Position numbers and translations under genes: made by a program. The notes below the pieces were generated by a model that worked only from the letters and a program-made list of their open reading frames with translations, did no database searches and was not told where the DNA came from. DNA of 64,000 nucleotides from Streptococcus oralis (GTDB lineage: Bacteria; Bacillota; Bacilli; Lactobacillales; Streptococcaceae): positions 3,236 through 67,235 of the forward strand of contig NZ_JAHZPJ010000014.1 in assembly GCF_019929345.1 (NCBI RefSeq), in the 5' to 3' direction. This document shows positions 38,814-48,218 of this stretch, piece by piece (within the stretch, counting starts at the first letter, position 1; each line of letters opens with the position of its first letter).

Positions 38814-39854
38814 ATGGCAGAAATTACAGCTAAACTTGTTAAAGAGTTGCGTGAAAAATCTGGTGCCGGTGTTATGGACGCTAAGAAAGCATTGGTTGAA
38901 GTTGAAGGTGATATCGAAAAAGCAATCGAATTGCTTCGCGAAAAAGGTATGGCGAAGGCAGCTAAGAAAGCTGACCGTGTTGCCGCAGAAGGTTTGACTG
39001 GTGTATTTGTTAACGGTAACGTTGCAGCAGTAGTTGAAGTAAATGCTGAAACTGACTTCGTTGCGAAAAACGCTCAATTCGTTGAGCTGGTAAATGCAAC
39101 AGCTAAAGTAATTGCTGAAGGTAAACCAGCTAATAACGAAGAAGCACTTGCTTTGACAATGCCTTCAGGTGAAACTCTTGAAGCAGCCTATGTATCTGCA
39201 ACAGCTACAATCGGTGAAAAAATCTCATTCCGTCGTTTTGCTTTGCTTGAAAAAACAGATGCACAACACTTTGGAGCATACCAACACAATGGTGGTCGTA
39301 TCGGTGTCATCTCTGTTATTGAAGGTGGAGACGAAGCACTTGCTAAACAAATCTCAATGCACATTGCTGCGATGAAACCAACAGTTCTTTCTTACAAAGA
39401 ATTGGATGAGCAGTTCGTTAAAGATGAGTTGGCACAATTGAACCACGTGATTGACCAAGATAATGATAGCCGTGCAATGGTTGGTAAACCAGCTCTTCCA
39501 CACTTGAAATATGGATCAAAAGCTCAATTGACTGATGAAGTGATTGCTCAAGCTGAAGAAGACATCAAAGCTGAGTTGGCTGCAGAAGGCAAACCAGAAA
39601 AAATCTGGGACAAAATCATTCCAGGTAAAATGGACCGTTTCATGCTTGACAACACCAAAGTTGACCAAGCATACACACTTCTTGCACAAGTATACATCAT
39701 GGATGACAGCAAGACAGTTGAAGCTTACCTTGAATCAGTAAATGCTTCAGTAGTTGAGTTTGCTCGCTTTGAAGTTGGTGAAGGTATCGAGAAAGCTGCA
39801 AATGACTTCGAAGCTGAAGTTGCAGCTACAATGGCAGCAGCCTTGAATAACTAA
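38814..39854 (+). CDS. tsf: Translation elongation factor Ts
   Basis: A 346-residue nucleotide exchange factor for EF-Tu. N-terminal UBA-like motif [22 protein letters not shown] and the core [12 protein letters not shown] sequence are diagnostic; streptococcal EF-Ts is longer than that of E. coli. Ribosome binding site TAGGAGA at 38801-38807 is buried in one of the alternative hairpins described for the gap. Highly expressed codon use. Confidence 0.98.
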   Translation: MAEITAKLVKELREKSGAGVMDAKKALVEVEGDIEKAIELLREKGMAKAAKKADRVAAEGLTGVFVNGNVAAVVEVNAETDFVAKNAQFVELVNATAKVIAEGKPANNEEALALTMPSGETLEAAYVSATATIGEKISFRRFALLEKTDAQHFGAYQHNGGRIGVISVIEGGDEALAKQISMHIAAMKPTVLSYKELDEQFVKDELAQLNHVIDQDNDSRAMVGKPALPHLKYGSKAQLTDEVIAQAEEDIKAELAAEGKPEKIWDKIIPGKMDRFMLDNTKVDQAYTLLAQVYIMDDSKTVEAYLESVNASVVEFARFEVGEGIEKAANDFEAEVAATMAAALNN

Positions 39855-39862
39855 TGATAAAA

Positions 39863-39886
39863 GAGGAAGCAATTTGCTTCCTTTTT
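39863..39886 (+). terminator. Terminator after tsf
   Basis: GGAAGC / GCTTCC stem followed by TTTTTC, 11 bases after the tsf stop. Confidence 0.8.
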
Positions 39887-39934
39887 CTGTTGTTGTCGAG
39901 GACTTAGGGGTTTCTTTAAATTGATAAAATAAAA

Positions 39935-39952
39935 AGCCCTTTAATAAGGGCT
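39935..39952 (-). terminator. Terminator after cysK
   Basis: AGCCCTT / AAGGGCT stem with 4-base loop; on the minus strand it is followed by TTTTTATTTT. Confidence 0.85.
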
Positions 39953-39968
39953 AAGTGCATTTAGGAGA

Positions 39969-40895
39969 CTACACTTCAAATTCATAGAGTGCTGTAGACA
40001 AATAACGTTCGCCGTTATCTGGTGCTAAAGCAAGGACTTTCTTACCTGTACCTAATTTTTTGGCAACTTCAATTGCTCCATAAATTGCTGCAGCTGAGGA
40101 AATTCCAACAAGGAAGCCTTCTTTTCCACCAATCTCACGGCCAAGTGTGAGTGCATCATCTGACGTTACGCGGACGATACCATCATAGGACTTTGTATTA
40201 AGTGTATCAGGAATAAATCCAGCTGAGATACCTTGAATTTTGTGAGGTCCAGGTTTTTCACCAGATAAGATAGCAGACTCATCAGCTTCAACCGCAAAAA
40301 CTTGAATGTTTGGATTGACAGCTTTTAGTGCATGAGAAACACCTGAAATCGTTCCACCAGTACCAACACCACCCACAAAAGCATCTAGTCCATCAGAACC
40401 AAAAGCAGCCAGTATTTCAGCTCCTGTTGTTCTTTCGTGTACTTCTGGATTAGCTGGATTATTAAATTGGAGTGGAAGGAAGCCGTCACGTTCAGCAGCG
40501 ATTTCCTGAGCTTTGGCAATAGCCCCTTTCATTCCTTCGCTACCAGGAGTAAGGACGAGTTCAGCACCATAGGCTTGGATAATCTTACGTCGTTCCACGC
40601 TCATCGTCTCAGGCATGACGATAACAACTTTATATCCTTTAGCGGCACCAACCCATGAAAGACCGATACCAGTGTTTCCACTCGTTGCTTCAATAATGGT
40701 AGCACCCGGTTTTAGAATACCATCTTGTTCCGCTTTTTCAATCATGCTAAGAGCAATACGGTCTTTGACTGAGGATCCTGGGTTAAAGGCTTCTAGTTTA
40801 ACATAGACGTCTGCAGCACCCTCTGGAACAATGTTGTTGAGTTTAACAATCGGTGTTTGTCCAATAAGTTCAGTGATATTATTATAAATAGTCAT
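39969..40895 (-). CDS. cysK: Cysteine synthase (O-acetylserine sulfhydrylase)
   Basis: A 308-residue PLP enzyme making cysteine from O-acetylserine and sulfide. The PLP lysine is in [11 protein letters not shown] near residue 41, the phosphate loop in [11 protein letters not shown] and the C-terminal region [10 protein letters not shown]. CysK versus CysM cannot be settled by eye; pneumococcal annotation varies. It has its own promoter and a dyad upstream (40925-40988). Monocistronic, between terminators. Confidence 0.94.
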   Translation of the reverse strand: MTIYNNITELIGQTPIVKLNNIVPEGAADVYVKLEAFNPGSSVKDRIALSMIEKAEQDGILKPGATIIEATSGNTGIGLSWVGAAKGYKVVIVMPETMSVERRKIIQAYGAELVLTPGSEGMKGAIAKAQEIAAERDGFLPLQFNNPANPEVHERTTGAEILAAFGSDGLDAFVGGVGTGGTISGVSHALKAVNPNIQVFAVEADESAILSGEKPGPHKIQGISAGFIPDTLNTKSYDGIVRVTSDDALTLGREIGGKEGFLVGISSAAAIYGAIEVAKKLGTGKKVLALAPDNGERYLSTALYEFEV

Positions 40896-40924
40896 AGATA
40901 TACCTCTTTGTATAAGATGATACT

Positions 40925-40988
40925 AGTATAACGCGCCCTAAGCTATTTGTAAAATATAGAAATCCTATCGAAGTGATAGGATTTTTTT
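40925..40988 (-). promoter_or_regulatory. Promoter and upstream dyad of cysK
   Basis: Minus strand: TTACAA (-35, 40952-40947), 16-base spacer, TATACT (-10, 40930-40925). Upstream lies a perfect dyad AATCCTATC / GATAGGATT (40971-40987). On the minus strand it has only a poor T-tract, so besides being the yigZ terminator it could be an operator for a LysR-type cysteine regulator. Confidence 0.6.
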
Positions 40989-41052
40989 ATATCAAGCATC
41001 TAAGCTGTGAATCTGCGAATAAATTTAGTAGGTACGATCTATATTTTTTTAT

Positions 41053-41688
41053 TTACACTAAGTTTACAGGAACTTCAACTTCTCGTAAACCTTGATCAGT
41101 TAAAGTGATTTTTCCATTAAAAAACTCCACAAGAGCAGCTTTGATATTTTCTTTCTCTTCCTTGCCAACATAAATCATCGTATCGACTTGATCTGTAAAG
41201 TTTGTATCCAGCTCCATGAGATTATGTTCTTTAAGGAAGTTACTGTACTCTTGGTATTGAGCGTAAGACATTTGAATGGCTATACCAGCTTGCTCTTTGA
41301 TTTCAATAATGCCAATCTCTTTGACAGCCAAGGCTACACTACCTGCATAAGCACGAATCAAACCTCCAGCACCTAGCTTAATTCCTCCAAAGTAGCGGGT
41401 AACCACTACACAGACATTAGTAAGGTTATGATTTTCTAAGACGCCAAGCATAGGGACTCCAGCAGTACCACTAGGCTCACCATCATCACTCGTGCGCTTA
41501 ATCTCACTGCGTTCTCCTATAATAAAAGCAGAGCAGTTATGGGTAGCTTTGTAGTGTTCTTTTTTGATGGTAGTGATGAAATCACGCGCCTCTTCTTCAC
41601 TATAGACACGCTTTGCATGACAGATAAAGCGGGATTTTTTGATTTCTTCTTGGACCTGCCCATCCTCTTTAATTGTTCTAAATTCCAT
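41053..41688 (-). CDS. yigZ: YigZ/IMPACT-family protein
   Basis: A 211-residue protein with the N-terminal UPF0029/IMPACT fold: SRFICHAKRVYSEEEA, HNCSAFIIG, SDDGEPSGTAGVPML and VVTRYFGGIKLGAGGLIRAY, and a C-terminal DUF1949 half. The family is linked to translation control (Gcn2 inhibitor IMPACT) and RNA binding; bacterial function is not settled. It is divergent from comFA with a 56-base shared gap, the same arrangement as in pneumococcus. Confidence 0.92.
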   Translation of the reverse strand: MEFRTIKEDGQVQEEIKKSRFICHAKRVYSEEEARDFITTIKKEHYKATHNCSAFIIGERSEIKRTSDDGEPSGTAGVPMLGVLENHNLTNVCVVVTRYFGGIKLGAGGLIRAYAGSVALAVKEIGIIEIKEQAGIAIQMSYAQYQEYSNFLKEHNLMELDTNFTDQVDTMIYVGKEEKENIKAALVEFFNGKITLTDQGLREVEVPVNLV

Positions 41689-41725
41689 AATCTAATTGTA
41701 CTAAAAAAATACCTAAAGTGCTAGA

Positions 41726-41737
41726 TTTTTACGAATA
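41726..41737 (+). promoter_or_regulatory. cin-box (ComX promoter) of comFA-comFC
   Basis: TTTTTACGAATA, with the SigX/ComX core TACGAATA at 41730-41737. The comFA ATG is only 7 bases past the box, so the mRNA leader would be almost absent. Confidence 0.9.
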
Positions 41738-41744
41738 AAGAAGT

Positions 41745-43043
41745 ATGAAAGTAAATCCAAATTATCTCGGTCGCTTGTTTACTGAGAAAGAATTAACCAA
41801 AGAAGAACGAGAGGCAGCAGTGAAACTGTCAGCAATGAGAAAAAAGAAGGGAAAGCTGTTTTGTCAACGTTGTGACAGTCCTATTTTGGAAGAATGGTAT
41901 TTGCCTGTTGGTGCTTACTATTGCAGGGAGTGCTTGCTGATGAAGCGAGTCAGGAGTGATCAAGCTTTATACTATTTTACGCAGGAGGATTTTCCGAAAC
42001 AAGATGTTCTTCAATGGCGTGGCCAATTGACTCCTTTTCAAGAGAAGGTATCGGAGGAATTGATCCGAGCAGTCGAAAAGAAAGAACCGACCTTAGTTCA
42101 TGCTGTGACAGGAGCTGGAAAGACAGAGATGATTTATCAAGTTGTGGCTAAAGTGATTGATGAAGGTGGTGCAGTATGTTTGGCCAGCCCTCGAATAGAT
42201 GTTTGCTTGGAGTTATATAAGCGACTGCAGAATGACTTTGCTTGTGAGATAGCACTACTTCATGGCGAATCAGAGCCCTATTTTCGGACTCCCTTAGTGG
42301 TTGCAACGACGCATCAGTTATTAAAATTCTATCATGCCTTTGATTTGTTGATAGTAGATGAAGTAGATGCCTTTCCTTATGTTGACAACTCTATGCTTTA
42401 CTACGCTGTAAAGAATAGTGTAAAGGAGGATGGTCTGAGAATCTTTTTAACAGCGACATCTACAGATGAGTTAGATAAGAAGGTTCGTACGGGAGAATTA
42501 AAACGATTGAGTTTGCCAAGACGATTTCATGGAAATCCATTAATTATTCCAAAACCAGTTTGGTTATCGGATTTTAATCGTTGTTTAGAGAAAAGTCAGT
42601 TATCAACTAAGTTAAAGGCCTATATTGATAAGCAGAGAAAGACTGGCTATCCATTACTAATTTTTGCATCAGAGATTCAGAAAGGCGAGAAACTAAAAGA
42701 AATCTTGCAGGTGTATTTTCCAGATGAGAAAATTGGTTTTGTGTCTTCTGTGACAGAAGACCGATTAGAGCAGGTGCAAGCTTTTCGAGATGGAGAACTA
42801 ACAATACTGATCAGTACGACAATTTTGGAACGTGGAGTTACCTTCCCTTGTGTGGATGTTTTTGTAGTGGAGGCCAATCATCGCCTCTTTACCAAGTCTA
42901 GCTTGATTCAGATTGGAGGACGAGTCGGGCGTAGTATGGATAGACCAACTGGTGAATTGTTCTTTTTTCATGATGGATTAAATGCTTCAATCAAAAAGGC
43001 AATCAAGGAAATCAAACAAATGAACAAGGAGGCAGGTTTATGA
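41745..43043 (+). CDS. comFA: Late competence helicase ComFA
   Basis: A 432-residue DEAD-box-like ATPase that powers ssDNA import across the membrane. N-terminal zinc finger C-x2-C pairs (FCQRCDSP, YCRECLL), Walker A VTGAGKTEM near residue 120, DEVD box (LLIVDEVDAFP), motif VI QIGGRVGRS. The only upstream site is AGAAG within 7 bases, fitting a nearly leaderless transcript from the cin-box. Its stop overlaps the comFC start (ATGA). Confidence 0.96.
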   Translation: MKVNPNYLGRLFTEKELTKEEREAAVKLSAMRKKKGKLFCQRCDSPILEEWYLPVGAYYCRECLLMKRVRSDQALYYFTQEDFPKQDVLQWRGQLTPFQEKVSEELIRAVEKKEPTLVHAVTGAGKTEMIYQVVAKVIDEGGAVCLASPRIDVCLELYKRLQNDFACEIALLHGESEPYFRTPLVVATTHQLLKFYHAFDLLIVDEVDAFPYVDNSMLYYAVKNSVKEDGLRIFLTATSTDELDKKVRTGELKRLSLPRRFHGNPLIIPKPVWLSDFNRCLEKSQLSTKLKAYIDKQRKTGYPLLIFASEIQKGEKLKEILQVYFPDEKIGFVSSVTEDRLEQVQAFRDGELTILISTTILERGVTFPCVDVFVVEANHRLFTKSSLIQIGGRVGRSMDRPTGELFFFHDGLNASIKKAIKEIKQMNKEAGL

Positions 43044-43702
43044 GTTGCTTATTGTGTGGCCAAACTACAAAGAGTGATTTGACTTTTAGTCATCTCCTTC
43101 TTTTGAAGAATCAAGAAACACCTCTTTGTTTAACTTGTTCTTTAAGTTTTGAAAGTATTGAACAGATGCATTGTCCGAGTTGCATGAAAAAAGGAGTGTC
43201 AAATTATTGTCAAGATTGTAAATTTTGGTGTAAAGAAGGAATCCAAGTTGATCATAAGGCGATTTTCACCTATAACCAAGCGATGAAAGACTTCTTTAGT
43301 CGATATAAGTTTGATGGGGATTTTTTGCTTAGAAAAGTTTTTGCTTCCGTTCTTGCTGAGGAATTGAAAAAGTACAGAGACTATGAATTTGTGGTGATTC
43401 CCTTAAGTCCTGAAAGATTACTTGAGAGAGGGTTTAATCAGGTTGAAGGTTTGGTTGAGGCAGCGGGATTCTCTTTTTATGATTTATTGGGAAAAAGAGA
43501 AGAGAAAGCTAGTTCTTCTAAGAATCGTTCAGAAAGATTAGCTACTGAGACCCCATTTTTCATTAAAGATGAGACCTCACTTCCTAAGAAGATTTTGCTG
43601 ATTGATGACATCTATACAACAGGAGCGACTATTAATCGTGTGAAAAGGCTTCTGGAAGAAGCAGGTGTTTTGGAAGTCAAAACTTTTTCCCTTGTAAGAT
43701 GA
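43040..43702 (+). CDS. comFC: Late competence phosphoribosyltransferase-like ComFC
   Basis: A 220-residue protein with an N-terminal zinc-binding region of four Cys pairs (CLLCGQ, CLTC, CPSC, CQDC) and a type I phosphoribosyltransferase domain with PRPP loop ILLIDDIYTTGATIN. ComFC interacts with ComFA and DprA in natural transformation. Translationally coupled to comFA. Confidence 0.95.
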   Translation: MSCLLCGQTTKSDLTFSHLLLLKNQETPLCLTCSLSFESIEQMHCPSCMKKGVSNYCQDCKFWCKEGIQVDHKAIFTYNQAMKDFFSRYKFDGDFLLRKVFASVLAEELKKYRDYEFVVIPLSPERLLERGFNQVEGLVEAAGFSFYDLLGKREEKASSSKNRSERLATETPFFIKDETSLPKKILLIDDIYTTGATINRVKRLLEEAGVLEVKTFSLVR

Positions 43703-43710
43703 GGAAAAAT

Positions 43711-43739
43711 TTGCAAAATGAAAATGAAAGCGTTATAAT
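43711..43739 (+). promoter_or_regulatory. Promoter of hpf with a cre-like site
   Basis: TTGCAA (43711-43716), 17 bases, TATAAT (43734-43739). ATGAAAGCGTTATAA (43724-43738) matches the catabolite-response consensus WTGNAARCGNWWWCA except at one position and covers the -10, so CcpA could repress hpf. Confidence 0.65.
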
Positions 43740-43780
43740 ATAGTTAGAAAAATAAAAATGTTTAGAAAGAAGGTACTTAT

Positions 43781-44329
43781 ATGATTAAATATAGTATCCG
43801 TGGTGAAAACCTAGAAGTAACAGAAGCAATTCGCAATTATGTAGTTTCTAAACTCGAAAAGATCGAAAAATATTTTCAACCTGAACAAGAGTTGGATGCA
43901 CGTGTCAACTTGAAAGTTTACCGTGAAAAAACAGCAAAGGTTGAAGTAACGATTCCACTTGGATCAATTACTCTTCGTGCAGAAGATGTTTCTCAAGATA
44001 TGTATGGCTCTATCGACCTCGTAACAGATAAAATCGAACGTCAGATTCGTAAAAATAAAACAAAAATCGAACGCAAGAATAAAAATAAGGTTGCAACTAG
44101 CCAACTCTTTACAGATGATTTAGTTGAAGATGCAAATGTTGTGCCACCAAAAGTGGTTCGTTCAAAACAAATTGATTTGAAACCAATGGATTTGGAAGAA
44201 GCACTTCTTCAAATGGATTTGTTGGGGCATGATTTCTTTATCTATGTTGATGTCGAAGATCAAACAACAAATGTTTTGTATCGCCGCGAAGATGGTGAAG
44301 TTGGTTTACTAGAAGTTAAGGAATCATAA
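43781..44329 (+). CDS. hpf: Long-form ribosome hibernation factor HPF
   Basis: A 182-residue protein with an N-terminal S30AE/YfiA domain (MIKYSIRGENLEVTEAIRNYV) and a C-terminal dimerisation domain (VVRSKQIDLKPMDLEEALLQMDLLGHDFFIY). The long form dimerises 70S ribosomes into 100S particles in stationary phase. Own promoter and terminator. Possible CcpA control through the cre-like site. Confidence 0.96.
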   Translation: MIKYSIRGENLEVTEAIRNYVVSKLEKIEKYFQPEQELDARVNLKVYREKTAKVEVTIPLGSITLRAEDVSQDMYGSIDLVTDKIERQIRKNKTKIERKNKNKVATSQLFTDDLVEDANVVPPKVVRSKQIDLKPMDLEEALLQMDLLGHDFFIYVDVEDQTTNVLYRREDGEVGLLEVKES

Positions 44330-44346
44330 AATCTTGACAACTATGT

Positions 44347-44378
44347 AAAAGTGGTTTACACAATTGTAAACCACTTTT
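44347..44378 (+). terminator. Terminator after hpf
   Basis: AAAAGTGGTTTACA / TGTAAACCACTTTT perfect 14-base stem with a 4-base loop. Confidence 0.9.
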
Positions 44379-44416
44379 GTATTGCATCATTATACAAGGT
44401 ATAAATGGAGGTAGTT

Positions 44417-45595
44417 ATGAAAAATGTAGTGATTGTTTCAGCAGTGCGAACTCCTATAGGCTCATTTGGGGGGAGTTTGAAGGATATTTCTGCTGTTGAT
44501 TTGGGAGCTTTGGTTATTAAGAGTGCTTTGGAGAAGGCGAGTGTGAAACCAGAGCAAGTAGATGAAGTGATTATGGGGAATGTCCTAGGCGCAGGTTTAG
44601 GTCAAAACGTAGCTCGTCAAATGAGCATTCACGCAGGACTCCCCGAATTTACACCAGCCTTTACCATCAATAAGGTTTGTGGTTCTGGTTTGAAGGCAGT
44701 GCAGTTGGCTGCTCAAGCGATTCGATGTGGCGATGCAGATATTATCGTAGCTGGTGGTGCAGAAAACATGAGTCAGGCGCCATACGTTTTGCCAAACTTT
44801 CGCTGGGGTGCACGTATGGGAGATTCGAAAGTGATAGATACCATGTTCAAGGATGGTTTGTCTGACGCCTTTAACGAATACCATATGGGGATCACAGCTG
44901 AGAATGTGGCTGAAGAATATGGTATTAGTCGAGATGCTCAAGATGCTCTTGCTTTGGAATCGCAAAAACGAGCAGTGGCAGCCATAGAATCTGGACGCTT
45001 TAAAGAAGAGATTATTCCAGTGGTCATTCCTCAACGCAAAGGCGATTCTATCATCTTTGATACAGATGAATACCCTAGAAAAGATACTAGCTTGGAGAGC
45101 TTGTCTAAGCTAGGTCCTGTTTTCAAAAAAGACGGTTCTGTTACGGCAGGAAATGCTTCAGGTATCAATGACGGAGCAGCGGCTGTCCTAATCATGAGTG
45201 CTGAAAAAGCTGAAGAATTAGGACTCCCAGTGATTGCTCGCATTCGTTCGTATGCAAGTGTAGGTTTGGATCCTAGGATGATGGGATGTGGACCGATTGA
45301 TGCGACTCGCAAGGCTCTTGAAAAAGGTAATTTGACAGTTGATGAGCTTGACTTGATCGAGTCAAATGAAGCCTTTGCTGCCCAGGCTTGTGCGGTTGGT
45401 AAAACACTTGGTTTCAACACAGATATTGTCAATGTCAGTGGTGGCGCCATTGCTCTTGGTCATCCAATTGGGGCTTCCGGTTGCCGTATCCTAGTAACGC
45501 TGGTACATGAGATGATGAAACGTGATGCTAAAACTGGGTTAGCAACTCTATGTATCGGAGGAGGGATGGGAATAGCCCTTATCGTAGAACGTTAG
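44417..45595 (+). CDS. Acetyl-CoA C-acetyltransferase (thiolase)
   Basis: A 392-residue thiolase; start at 44417 ([15 protein letters not shown]) after GGAGG, the upstream ATG at 44405 being the wrong side of the site. Catalytic residues: Cys in VCGSGLKAV near 88, NEAF near 315, His in GHPIGASG and the second Cys in CIGGGMG. It condenses two acetyl-CoA to acetoacetyl-CoA, the first step of the mevalonate route to isoprenoids (mvaA and mvaS are not in this window). Biosynthetic thiolase by length and motif; degradative use is less likely in a streptococcus. Flanked by two terminators, so monocistronic. Confidence 0.92.
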   Translation: MKNVVIVSAVRTPIGSFGGSLKDISAVDLGALVIKSALEKASVKPEQVDEVIMGNVLGAGLGQNVARQMSIHAGLPEFTPAFTINKVCGSGLKAVQLAAQAIRCGDADIIVAGGAENMSQAPYVLPNFRWGARMGDSKVIDTMFKDGLSDAFNEYHMGITAENVAEEYGISRDAQDALALESQKRAVAAIESGRFKEEIIPVVIPQRKGDSIIFDTDEYPRKDTSLESLSKLGPVFKKDGSVTAGNASGINDGAAAVLIMSAEKAEELGLPVIARIRSYASVGLDPRMMGCGPIDATRKALEKGNLTVDELDLIESNEAFAAQACAVGKTLGFNTDIVNVSGGAIALGHPIGASGCRILVTLVHEMMKRDAKTGLATLCIGGGMGIALIVER

Positions 45596-45618
45596 GTGTT
45601 AGTGTTCTGAACACGTGG

Positions 45619-45650
45619 GTAGGAGGGTGATGATTCCCTCCTACTTTTGT
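45619..45650 (+). terminator. Terminator after the thiolase gene
   Basis: GTAGGAGGG / CCCTCCTAC perfect 9-base stem, 8-base loop, then TTTTGTG. Confidence 0.85.
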
Positions 45651-45724
45651 GTCTGAGATTAGGAGAAATCAATCATGAAAGAAAGTCTTACCTCTTTTTA
45701 AAGGTCGCTTTTTAAGGCTTTTTG

Positions 45725-45733
45725 TGATATAAT
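45725..45733 (+). promoter_or_regulatory. Extended -10 promoter of gdpP-rplI
   Basis: TGATATAAT (TGnTATAAT). The ATG at 45735 would lie before the expected transcription start (about 45740), so it supports the gdpP start at 45753. Confidence 0.7.
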
Positions 45734-45752
45734 AATGCGCAAGAGGTTTAGA

Positions 45753-47726
45753 ATGAAAAAAAATAATTTAAATCCGATTTCTGCGGTTCTACTAGGGATT
45801 GCAACTTTCGGAATCTTAACATTGCTGATTATTTTTTCGCATAATATTGCTGTAACAATCAGTGTTTTGTTTTTATTTGTACTTCTTTATCTGCTTTTAT
45901 TCGTTTGGCAAAAAAAACAGTATGAAAAGAGCGAAATTGAACAAATCCAATACGTAAACCATCAAGCGGAAGATAGTTTGAACACGCTGCTCGATCAAAT
46001 GCCAGTTGGTGTCCTGAAATTAGACTTATCTAGTGGCGAAGTGGAATGGTTTAATCCTTATGCTGAGTTAATTTTGACAAATGAAGAAGGGGAAATTGAT
46101 GTTGAGTTAATTCAAACCATCATCAAGGCTTCTGTTGGGAATCCTGGTGCGTATGCTACCTTGGGCGAAACACGATATGCTGTTCATATGGATAAGGCCT
46201 CAGGTGTTTTGTATTTCTTTGATGTTTCTGGGGAGTATGAAGCTACTGTTGAATTGGTAACTAGTCGTCCAGTCATCGGGGTCATCTCAGTGGATAATTA
46301 CGATGATTTGGAGGATGCGACATCCGACTCCGATATCAGTCATATCAATAGTTTTGTAGCTAATTTTGTTTCAGAATTTGCTAGTAAGTATGCCATGTTT
46401 TCTCGCCGTGTGGGGATGGATCGTTTTTATGTGTTCACAGATTACACAGTACTCGAGGAATTGATGAATGATAAATTCTCTGTGATTGATGCCTTTCGTG
46501 AAGAATCAAAACAGAGGCAATTACCCCTAACCTTAAGTATGGGATTTTCTTATGGTGATGGCAATCATGATGAGATAGGGAAAGTTGCTTTAAGGAATTT
46601 GAACTTAGCTGAGGTTCGTGGTGGGGACCAAGTGGTTGTCAAGGAAAATGATGAAACCAAGAACCCAGTTTATTTCGGTGGTGGTTCCGCAGCCTCTGTT
46701 AAGAGAACAAGAACACGTACGAGAGCCATGATGACAGCCATTTCAGATAAGATCCGCAGTGTGGATCAGGTCTTTGTAGTTGGTCATAAAAATCTGGATA
46801 TGGATGCCTTGGGCTCTGCGGTCGGTATGCAGCTGTTTGCGAGCAATATCACTGAAAATAGTTATGCGGTTTATGATGCAGATCAAATGTCACCAGATAT
46901 CGAGCGTGCGGTCAACTTTTTGGAAAAAGAGGGTGTCACCAAGCTCTTGTCTCTGGCTGATGCGATGAGATTGGTTACCAAGCGCTCTTTATTGATTTTG
47001 GTGGATCATTCCAAGACGACTTTGACCTTGTCGAAAGATTTTTATGATTTGTTCACTCAAACCATTGTCATTGACCATCATAGACGTGATCAAGATTTCC
47101 CTGAGAATGCTGTCATCACGTATATTGAAAGTGGAGCAAGTAGTGCGAGTGAGTTAGTCACAGAATTGATTCAGTTCCAAAATTCTAAGAAAAATCGTTT
47201 GAGTCGTATGCAGGCTAGTGTTTTGATGGCTGGTATGATGCTGGACACCAAGAATTTTACATCTCGAGTGACGAGTCGAACTTTTGATGTGGCTAGCTAC
47301 CTCCGAACACGTGGAAGTGATAGTATTGCTATCCAGGAAATTGCTGCGACAGATTTTGAAGAGTACCGTGAGGTAAATGAACTCATTTTACAAGGTCGTA
47401 AGTTGGGTTTAGATATCTTGATCGCCCAAGCTAAGGACACAACCACTTATGACACAGTTGTTATCAGTAAGGCTGCCGATGCTATGTTGGCCATGTCCGG
47501 CATTGAGGCTAGTTTCGTTCTGGCAAAAAATACACAAGGATTCATCTCTATCTCGGCTCGAAGCCGTAGTAAAATCAATGTGCAACGGATTATGGAAGAA
47601 CTGGGCGGTGGTGGTCACTTTAACCTAGCTGCTGCGCAGATTAAGGATATGAGTCTATCAGAAGTTGGAGGAAAATTGACTCAACTTATTTTGGATGAAC
47701 TAAAGGAAAAGGAGAAAGAAGAATGA
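45753..47726 (+). CDS. gdpP: Cyclic-di-AMP phosphodiesterase GdpP (Pde1)
   Basis: A 657-residue membrane protein; start at 45753 ([10 protein letters not shown]) with AAGAGG six bases upstream. Two N-terminal transmembrane helices, a PAS domain, a degenerate GGDEF domain (about 170-300) and the C-terminal DHH-DHHA1 phosphodiesterase with [25 protein letters not shown] and [12 protein letters not shown]. It hydrolyses c-di-AMP to pApA and so sets potassium and wall homeostasis. The rplI ATG overlaps its stop (ATGA). Confidence 0.95.
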   Translation: MKKNNLNPISAVLLGIATFGILTLLIIFSHNIAVTISVLFLFVLLYLLLFVWQKKQYEKSEIEQIQYVNHQAEDSLNTLLDQMPVGVLKLDLSSGEVEWFNPYAELILTNEEGEIDVELIQTIIKASVGNPGAYATLGETRYAVHMDKASGVLYFFDVSGEYEATVELVTSRPVIGVISVDNYDDLEDATSDSDISHINSFVANFVSEFASKYAMFSRRVGMDRFYVFTDYTVLEELMNDKFSVIDAFREESKQRQLPLTLSMGFSYGDGNHDEIGKVALRNLNLAEVRGGDQVVVKENDETKNPVYFGGGSAASVKRTRTRTRAMMTAISDKIRSVDQVFVVGHKNLDMDALGSAVGMQLFASNITENSYAVYDADQMSPDIERAVNFLEKEGVTKLLSLADAMRLVTKRSLLILVDHSKTTLTLSKDFYDLFTQTIVIDHHRRDQDFPENAVITYIESGASSASELVTELIQFQNSKKNRLSRMQASVLMAGMMLDTKNFTSRVTSRTFDVASYLRTRGSDSIAIQEIAATDFEEYREVNELILQGRKLGLDILIAQAKDTTTYDTVVISKAADAMLAMSGIEASFVLAKNTQGFISISARSRSKINVQRIMEELGGGGHFNLAAAQIKDMSLSEVGGKLTQLILDELKEKEKEE

Positions 47727-48175
47727 AAGTAATCTTTTTAGCAGATGTCAAAGGAAAAGGGAAAAAAGGCGAAATCAAGGAAGTGCCAACTGGCTATGCC
47801 CAAAACTTCCTGATTAAAAAGAATTTGGCTAAGGAAGCGACTGCTCAGGCAATCGGTGAATTGCGTGGAAAACAAAAATCAGAAGAAAAGGCTCATGCAG
47901 AGATGTTAGCAGAGGCAAGAGCCATCAAGGCCAAACTTGAAGCAGAAGAGACTGTCGTAGAGTTTGTTGAAAAAGTTGGACCAGATGGCCGTACCTTTGG
48001 ATCCATCACCAACAAGAAAATTGCAGAAGAATTGCAAAAGCAATTTGGAATCAATATTGATAAGCGTCACATTCAAGTAAAAGCACCAATTCGAGCAGTA
48101 GGTTTGATTGATGTACCAGTAAAAATCTACCAAGATGTTACAAGCGTCATCAATCTTCGTGTAAAAGAAGGTTAA
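47723..48175 (+). CDS. rplI: 50S ribosomal protein L9
   Basis: A 150-residue L9 protein with N-terminal [34 protein letters not shown], a long connecting helix and C-terminal domain. Translationally coupled to gdpP and followed by dnaB; the gdpP-rplI-dnaB order is conserved in Firmicutes. Confidence 0.98.
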   Translation: MKVIFLADVKGKGKKGEIKEVPTGYAQNFLIKKNLAKEATAQAIGELRGKQKSEEKAHAEMLAEARAIKAKLEAEETVVEFVEKVGPDGRTFGSITNKKIAEELQKQFGINIDKRHIQVKAPIRAVGLIDVPVKIYQDVTSVINLRVKEG

Positions 48176-48218
48176 GTTTACAACTTCTTGACAAGATTGT
48201 AAAAGGAAGGAAAGTCGG

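Noticed and set aside
41014..41021. TGCGAATA, one base from a cin-box core
   Set aside because: No T-run upstream and no competence gene downstream in either direction.
45735..45752. Upstream ATG for gdpP
   Set aside because: It lies before the expected transcription start of the TGATATAAT promoter and has no ribosome binding site.
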